Positions 58,942 to 64,000 of a DNA stretch of 64,000 nt are shown one piece after another. This DNA comes from Pacificispira sp002696645 (GTDB taxonomy: Bacteria; Pseudomonadota; Alphaproteobacteria; UBA8366; Aestuariispiraceae). Below the pieces are notes generated by a model. The model did not search any database. It saw nothing but the letters and a program-made list of their open reading frames with translations, and was not told the origin of the DNA. Location of the stretch: contig NZ_JBLZHU010000002.1 in the NCBI RefSeq assembly GCF_048892425.1, positions 248,001-312,000 of the forward strand, written 5' to 3'. Position 1 is the first letter of the stretch. Each line of letters opens with the position of its first letter. Made by a program: the position numbers and the translations under genes.

Positions 58942-60897
58942 ATGACGCTTACCCGTGAACAGGCGATGGAATTCGCTGAAGACAAGCCCAGCAACCCGTC
59001 AGACAACGAAACCTTTGGCAGCATCAGTCAGCGGCGCTATTCCCGACGGGGTGTCCTGAAAGGGGCCCTGATGACCGGCACTGCGCTTGCAATTGCAGGC
59101 CTGTCCCGGCCAGGCCAGGCGTCGATGGATGCACGCTTTGCCTTTGATGAAATCAGCCATGGCGTCGATGAGACGCACCATGTCGCCCCCGGCTATGATG
59201 CCGACATCCTGCTGCGCTGGGGCGATGCCCTGTTCCCGGATTCCCCGGCTTTCGACCCTGCCAATCAGACAGAAGCGTCTCAGTTGCGCCAATTTGGTTA
59301 TAATAATGATTTCATTGGCATGATCCCGATCAGCGATGATCGCGCGGTTCTGTGCGTCAATCATGAATACACCAATGAAGAACTGATGTTCCCCGGTCTT
59401 GGCGATCAGGAAAAGAAAGATTTCGCCGATATGACTGAGGCTCTGGTGAAGGTGGAAATGGCCGCCCATGGTGGCACGGTCGTTGAAGTGACGCGCGATG
59501 CCAATGGCAAATGGAAGGCGGACACGAACGGTAAAATGAACCGTCGCATCACTGCCAGCACCCCAATGCGCCTGTCTGGACCGGCTGCCGGTCATGCAAG
59601 GGTCCAGACCAAGGCCGATCCCAATGGCACGACCGTTCTGGGCACGATCAACAATTGCGCCGGCGGCATTACGCCCTGGGGTACCTATCTGATGGCGGAA
59701 GAGAATTTCAACGGATATTTCTGGGGCAAGGACGCCCTGGACGCCCATCCGGAAGCAGCCGCCCTGAAACGCTATGGCGCACCGGGTCAGTGGTATGCCT
59801 GGGGTAAATTCGACACCCGCTTTGACATCACGAAAGAACCTAATGAAGTAAACCGCTTTGGCTGGGTGGTTGAAGTGGATGTCATGGACCCGACCTCAAC
59901 GCCGGTAAAGCGCACGGCTTTGGGCCGGTTTAAACACGAAGGGGCGGAAACCATCGTTAATAAGGATGGCCGTCTGGTTGTCTATATGGGCGATGATCAA
60001 CGCTTCGATTACCTCTATAAGTTCGTCACCAAGGGCACGGTCAATATGCAGGACCGTGCGGCCAATAAAGACTTGCTGGACGAAGGGACCCTGTATGTTG
60101 CGAAATTTGATGATCAAGGCGGTGTGACCTGGATGCCTTTGATCCATGGCCAGGGACCGCTGACGGCGGAGAACGGCTTCAAGGATCAGGGCGATGTGCT
60201 GATCTCCACCCGTCTTGCAGCAGATGCCCTGGGCGCAACCAAAATGGACCGGCCCGAAGATGTTCAGGCCAACCCGAAAACCGGTCATGTCTATGTCATG
60301 CTGACGAACAATTCCAAGCGCAAGGCCGATCAGGTGGATGGCCCGAACCCGCGTGCGGAAAACAGCTTTGGTCAGATTGTGGAACTGACACCGCCGGATA
60401 TGGACCATGCCGCGACGATGGCGAAATGGTCCTTGTTGGTCGTCTGTGGGGATCCGGCAAAGCCAGACGTGAACGCACAGTGGAATTCACAGACCACGGA
60501 AAATGGCTGGTTCGCCTCCCCGGATAACTGCACCGTGGACCCGGATGGGCGTTTGTGGATTTCGACCGATCAGGGCAGTGCATGGGCGAAATCCGGCACG
60601 GCTGATGGGATCTGGGCACTGGAAACCGAGGGCGCCTTGCGGGGTACGGGCAAAATGTTCTTCCGCGTGCCAATTGGTGCGGAAATGTGCGGCCCCTGCT
60701 TCAGTGAAGATGGCGCAACGCTCTTCGTCGCGGTTCAGCATCCGGCATCCGACGGTGTGAAGAACTATACCGGGTTTGAACGGGAATCGTCTTTCGAAGA
60801 CCCGGCCACGCGCTGGCCCGACTTCAAAGACGGCATGCCCCCGCGCCCGTCTGTCGTGATGATCACAAAACAGGGCGGCGGCAAGATCGGCGTCTGA
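58942..60897 (+). CDS. phoX: PhoX-type alkaline phosphatase
   Basis: The 651-residue protein is exported by Tat (YSRRGVLKGALMTGTAL, twin Arg 35-36, cleavage near GQA60). It is a beta-propeller Ca/Fe phosphatase of the DUF839/PhoX family: CVNHEYTNEELMFPG (calcium/iron ligands), NNCAGGITPWGTYLMAEENF with the invariant Cys, GRFKHEGAE and FASPDNCTVDPDGRLWISTD. It releases phosphate from organic esters in the periplasm during phosphate starvation, matching the upstream Pho box. Divergent from DUF6134. Confidence 0.94.
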   Translation: MTLTREQAMEFAEDKPSNPSDNETFGSISQRRYSRRGVLKGALMTGTALAIAGLSRPGQASMDARFAFDEISHGVDETHHVAPGYDADILLRWGDALFPDSPAFDPANQTEASQLRQFGYNNDFIGMIPISDDRAVLCVNHEYTNEELMFPGLGDQEKKDFADMTEALVKVEMAAHGGTVVEVTRDANGKWKADTNGKMNRRITASTPMRLSGPAAGHARVQTKADPNGTTVLGTINNCAGGITPWGTYLMAEENFNGYFWGKDALDAHPEAAALKRYGAPGQWYAWGKFDTRFDITKEPNEVNRFGWVVEVDVMDPTSTPVKRTALGRFKHEGAETIVNKDGRLVVYMGDDQRFDYLYKFVTKGTVNMQDRAANKDLLDEGTLYVAKFDDQGGVTWMPLIHGQGPLTAENGFKDQGDVLISTRLAADALGATKMDRPEDVQANPKTGHVYVMLTNNSKRKADQVDGPNPRAENSFGQIVELTPPDMDHAATMAKWSLLVVCGDPAKPDVNAQWNSQTTENGWFASPDNCTVDPDGRLWISTDQGSAWAKSGTADGIWALETEGALRGTGKMFFRVPIGAEMCGPCFSEDGATLFVAVQHPASDGVKNYTGFERESSFEDPATRWPDFKDGMPPRPSVVMITKQGGGKIGV

Positions 60898-60905
60898 GGG
60901 TTGTC

Positions 60906-61817
60906 CTAAAGATTAGCACGTCGCAGGGTTGGGTTGGCGCGCAGGCGGTCTCTAAGCAAGTCTGCCGCCACCCGCAGCTTGGCGGAGGTGCGGTGCCCCT
61001 CCCCATGCAGGATATGGATGGGCAGGCTGGGGGCGGCAAAGGCTTCCAACACAGGGACAACCGCACCGGAGTCCAGGGCCAGGGCCACCTGATAGGATAA
61101 CAACCGCCCAATCCCCCTGCCGGCACGGACCAGATCAAGGACGGCCTGATTGTCATTGACCGTCATTCGCGGTGTCACCCGGACGGTAAGGCGGTCTCCT
61201 TCTTTCTGAAACGGCCAGTTTGCGGCATTTTCGATATTGCCCGCCTGAAGGATGGAATGGCTTGTCAGGTCTGATGGCACTGCCGGGGTGCCATGCCGGG
61301 CCAGATAGTCCGGCGCGGCGAAGACAACCGGCCGGACCGCACCGACCCGAATTGCGCTTAGCGAGGAGTCTTCCGGTACCCCGATCCGGATGGCTATATC
61401 CAGGCCTTCTTCCGCAAGATTGACGACACGATCCAGCAGTAATGCCTGCACACGCATCTCTGGATACAGATCCAGCATTTCCGCAAGAATTGGGGTGATA
61501 TAGTATCGGCCAAACAGAACCGGTGCGGTGATCCGCAACAATCCGCGGGGTCTGCCATGGCTGCCGGTCACGGAGGCTTCGGCGTCGCGCAGGTCTGACA
61601 GAACGCGGCGGGCATCGTGCAAAAACCGTTCTCCGGATTCACTCAAACGAACCTGCCGCGTTGTGCGCAGGAACAGGGTTACGCCCAACCGGGCTTCTAA
61701 TTGCGCAATAATGCGTGTTACGGCGGGTGGCGACTGCCCCAGTCTTTGCGCCGCCCCATTAAAGGCACCGGTTTCCGCCACTGCGATAAAGGTCTCAAGC
61801 GCCTGGAACCGGTCCAT
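60906..61817 (-). CDS. LysR-family transcriptional regulator
   Basis: A 303-residue LysR protein: winged HTH (FQALETFIAVAETGAFNGAA, SPPAVTRIIAQLEARLGVTL) and a substrate-binding domain from about 90 (GLLRITAPVLFGRYYITPIL). GGAATAATAA directly precedes the ATG. Its divergent neighbour, 107 bp away, is a flavin-binding PNPOx-like gene, the likely target. The gap holds a direct repeat of TGAATTAAT. Convergent with phoX, 9 bp apart. Confidence 0.9.
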   Translation of the reverse strand: MDRFQALETFIAVAETGAFNGAAQRLGQSPPAVTRIIAQLEARLGVTLFLRTTRQVRLSESGERFLHDARRVLSDLRDAEASVTGSHGRPRGLLRITAPVLFGRYYITPILAEMLDLYPEMRVQALLLDRVVNLAEEGLDIAIRIGVPEDSSLSAIRVGAVRPVVFAAPDYLARHGTPAVPSDLTSHSILQAGNIENAANWPFQKEGDRLTVRVTPRMTVNDNQAVLDLVRAGRGIGRLLSYQVALALDSGAVVPVLEAFAAPSLPIHILHGEGHRTSAKLRVAADLLRDRLRANPTLRRANL

Positions 61818-61834
61818 TTATTATTCCAAAATTC

Positions 61835-61865
61835 TGAATTAATAAGTAAAATAATATGAATTAAT
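61835..61865. promoter_or_regulatory. Direct repeat TGAATTAAT, 22 bp apart
   Basis: TGAATTAAT occurs at 61835 and 61857, about two helical turns apart, in the AT-rich gap between the LysR gene and the PNPOx gene. The spacing suits LysR tetramer sites. Inference only. Confidence 0.35.
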
Positions 61866-61924
61866 TTCATTTAAAACAATGGTTATCTTGGTCGTAGCGA
61901 AAACCCAATCGGAAAGAAGCAATC

Positions 61925-62521
61925 ATGAGCGACCATTATGCAAAACTTACCTTCACCCCTGCTGTTCAGGCTGAGCAGGTGCGCCACGGCAGCCGGTCTG
62001 CCTATGCCAATCGCGGCACAAGAGAGTCTGAGCCGGATGTCTTTGATGCAGATGCGACGGCCTTCATTCAGGCACGGGACAGCTTTTACATGGCCAGCGT
62101 GTCAGAAACCGGATGGCCCTATGTCCAGCATCGGGGTGGGCCTGTTGGTTTCTTAAAGGTGCTGTCGCCAACAACCATGGGCTTTGCAGATTTTCGCGGC
62201 AATCGACAGTATATCAGTGCCGGAAATCTGAAGCAGGATGACCGTGTCAGCCTGATCCTGGTGGACTATCCCAGTCGGGCAAGGTTGAAAATTATGGGCC
62301 ATGCCCGTGTGACCGACGACCCAGAAATTCTGACGAGCCTCTCTATGCCGGATTACAAGGCCAAGGTTGAACAGGCCTTCCTGATCGATCTCGCTGCCCT
62401 GGAATGGAACTGTCCGCAACATATCACGCCGCGCTTTACCAATGCGGAAATCCAGCAAGCGGTGGCGCCATTGCATATGCGCATCGCAGAGCTGGAGGCG
62501 GAACTGGCACGGCGGGGGTAG
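61925..62521 (+). CDS. Pyridoxamine 5'-phosphate oxidase-family flavoprotein
   Basis: A 198-residue protein with the split-barrel FMN-binding fold: FIQARDSFYMASVSETGWPY, VQHRGGPVGFLKVLSPTTMG, DRVSLILVDYPSRARLKIMG and the C-terminal WNCPQHITPRFTN. It belongs to the PNPOx-like putative group (not PdxH) with unknown electron acceptor. The C-terminal helix IAELEAELARRG is a short coiled coil. GGAAAGAAG precedes the ATG. Divergent from a LysR regulator and convergent with the HD-GYP gene, 2 bp apart. Confidence 0.88.
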   Translation: MSDHYAKLTFTPAVQAEQVRHGSRSAYANRGTRESEPDVFDADATAFIQARDSFYMASVSETGWPYVQHRGGPVGFLKVLSPTTMGFADFRGNRQYISAGNLKQDDRVSLILVDYPSRARLKIMGHARVTDDPEILTSLSMPDYKAKVEQAFLIDLAALEWNCPQHITPRFTNAEIQQAVAPLHMRIAELEAELARRG

Positions 62522-62523
62522 GG

Positions 62524-64000
62524 TTACTCCGCCGCGCTCTGGGTCGTCAGCATGGTTGGGCTGGGCAGATAGTCTTCGATATTGACCGGGTCCACCTGGC
62601 TGGGGTCCAGGAATTCATCGGCATAGGTTTTCCAGACGCCAGAGCGCAGGAACAGGTCGAACAGATCTGCATCGATATGCTGGTCCTTGCACATGAATTT
62701 CATGATCTTCAGGGATTCGCTGACCGTCTTGGCCTTTTTATAGGGACGGTCGGCGGCCGTCAGGGCCTCAAAGATATCGGCAATCGCCATAATGCGCGCG
62801 GGGATCGACATATCCGCCTTGGTCAACCCTTTGGGATAGCCCGTACCGTCCATCTTTTCGTGGTGACCGCCCGCATATTCCGGAACCCGACGCATCTTCT
62901 TCGGGAAAGGCAGTTGTTCCAGCATCTTGATGGTCACGACGATATGGTCGTTGATTTTCTCACGCTCTTCCGCCGTCAGGGTTCCGCGCCGGATCGACAG
63001 ATTGGTCAATTCGCCCAAATTATAATTGCCGGTCTTGTGCTCCGGCAGATCGCCGATCAAGGGTTCCTGGGCCGGGGCGGGCGGTGGTGGGTTTTTTGCC
63101 ACCAGCATCGCTTCTGGCGGGCTCAACCCAATCCCTTTGTCGAAATAGCGGGTCCAGCGCCGTTGCCCGATCTCTTTCAGGCGCTCAATATCGGCATCGT
63201 CCATGAATTCCCCACCAACATTTGCATTGGCGACGAAAGCATATTCTTCCTGCAGCTTATCCACCGCGAATTGAAAATCCCGGTCACAGGTATCGGGGTC
63301 TTCTCCGTCCAGCTTCCGTTTCAGGCATTCGATTTCCGCATCCCGATGCATCACCTCAAAACGGGTGCGAACCTCGTGAATGCGGTTATAGATCGTCTCC
63401 AGCTTGGACGCCTTATCGACGACATATTCCGGCGTCGTGACCTTCCCGCAATCGTGCAGCCAGGCCGCGATATGCAATTCATACCATTCGTCCTCGTCCA
63501 GGTCGAAACCCGCGAAGATCCCTTCTTCGGATTCGCAGGCGGCTTTGGCCAGCAGTTTGGTGATCTCTGGAACACGCTGACAATGACCACCGGTATAGGG
63601 TGACTTGTCATCGATCGAGGCCGCGATCATCTCAATCAGGGAATTCCACAGCGCCCGCTGTTGCTGGATCAGCATTTGATTTTCCAGCGCCACTGCTGCC
63701 TGGCTGGTCAGTGCCTCGATCATCGGCTGAAGCGAGGTTTCAAAGGCGATGGTGTTGCTGGTCTGGTCCCGTGCATTGATCAATTGCAACACGCCAATCA
63801 CTTCGCGCTGCGTATTGATCATGGGGACTGTCAGGAAGGATTTCGACCGATAGCCCGTTGTCTCATCGAATTTCTTGGTGCCGGAAAAATCGTATTCCTG
63901 GGCCTCATAGGCATCCACGATATTGCTGGCCACGGCCTGATGATACACAGCCGATGCAACATTGTTCATATTTTTGGATGAATCGGGCCGATACAAAGGC
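62524..64000 (-). CDS. GAF-HD-GYP domain protein (5' end outside window)
   Basis: The frame is open through base 64000, so the N-terminus is missing; 491 complete C-terminal codons plus one base are seen (an in-frame TTG at 63996 is probably internal). A C-terminal part of a GAF domain (YRSKSFLTVPMINTQREVIG, VLQLINARD) is followed by a helix and an HD-GYP domain with ELHIAAWLHDCGKVTTPEYV (HD) and EYAGGHHEKMDGTGYPKGLT (HHExxDGxGYP). These residues predict c-di-GMP phosphodiesterase activity. A long insert (about 200-330, with KNPPPPAPAQEP) splits the HD-GYP domain. The ligand of the GAF domain is unknown. Confidence 0.9.
   Translation of the reverse strand, partial: PLYRPDSSKNMNNVASAVYHQAVASNIVDAYEAQEYDFSGTKKFDETTGYRSKSFLTVPMINTQREVIGVLQLINARDQTSNTIAFETSLQPMIEALTSQAAVALENQMLIQQQRALWNSLIEMIAASIDDKSPYTGGHCQRVPEITKLLAKAACESEEGIFAGFDLDEDEWYELHIAAWLHDCGKVTTPEYVVDKASKLETIYNRIHEVRTRFEVMHRDAEIECLKRKLDGEDPDTCDRDFQFAVDKLQEEYAFVANANVGGEFMDDADIERLKEIGQRRWTRYFDKGIGLSPPEAMLVAKNPPPPAPAQEPLIGDLPEHKTGNYNLGELTNLSIRRGTLTAEEREKINDHIVVTIKMLEQLPFPKKMRRVPEYAGGHHEKMDGTGYPKGLTKADMSIPARIMAIADIFEALTAADRPYKKAKTVSESLKIMKFMCKDQHIDADLFDLFLRSGVWKTYADEFLDPSQVDPVNIEDYLPSPTMLTTQSAAE

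Noticed and set aside
62404..63603. 399-codon open frame on the plus strand
   Set aside because: Antisense to the HD-GYP gene, whose catalytic motifs are certain.

Overview
The window is chromosomal DNA from a free-living, moderately GC-rich alphaproteobacterium. The evidence is the ChvI/ChvG two-component pair, the GlxB-type amidotransferase, DUF1127 and GcvA-type LysR genes, the 'EAPEVLPNGDIIIRR' small periplasmic protein, the Lhr/PdeM repair pair and the style of the intergenic palindromic repeats. The order cannot be fixed from sequence alone; a Rhodospirillales-like lineage is a guess. There is no prophage, CRISPR array, IS transposase or rRNA operon.

Layout. 1-4066 (minus): a transporter, a PfkB sugar kinase, an XRE-cupin regulator and the start of glxB. 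4067-6436: a gene-poor stretch with two orphan small genes converging on a shared hairpin, and tRNA-Arg(ACG). 6437-9564: envelope proteins, a tiny protein and a divergent LysR. 9735-11172 (minus): pyrF-trpF. 11336-14541: an accessory stretch with an overlapping two-gene HTH module, a GcvA-type LysR/DUF1127 divergent pair and a PrlF-YhaV toxin-antitoxin module. 14635-19852: asparaginase, a SpoU methyltransferase, chvI-chvG and a SCO1/SenC copper chaperone. 19953-21285: a cobalamin riboswitch controlling the cobalt transporter cbtBA, ending in a tandem array of a 101-bp palindromic element. 21744-28596: DMT permease, lpdA, GntR-puuE, cobD and a degenerate EAL protein.

28829-38983 is a phosphate-control block: maeB-phoR, then pstS-pstC-pstA-pstB-phoU-phoB behind a three-repeat Pho box. 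A second such box lies 26 kb away in front of phoX (58942-60897), so both are probably one PhoB regulon. A lone formate dehydrogenase alpha subunit follows phoB and is separated from a glycerate kinase by 1.3 kb of composite tandem repeats. 44552-49670 holds psuG, a HIT protein, a second solitary copy of the 101-bp element, and the Lhr helicase-PdeM repair pair. 49932-58714 holds a photolyase, amine oxidase, DUF1365, cyclopropane synthase, GPH transporter and DUF3833 lipoprotein, facing an SDR/NTF2 pair and a DUF6134 gene. This gene set resembles the photo-oxidative stress (RpoE-ChrR) regulons of other alphaproteobacteria. The right end holds a LysR/PNPOx pair and a truncated GAF-HD-GYP phosphodiesterase.

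The most unusual signals are non-coding. (i) A 101-bp palindromic element has T-TAR-A termini that supply the stop codons of three neighbouring genes; one copy is internally amplified. (ii) A perfect FNR/FixK box lies between two convergent genes. (iii) Four 315-329-bp repeat units each carry four different palindromes. The most interesting protein-level unknown is the overlapping pair at 11336-12083.
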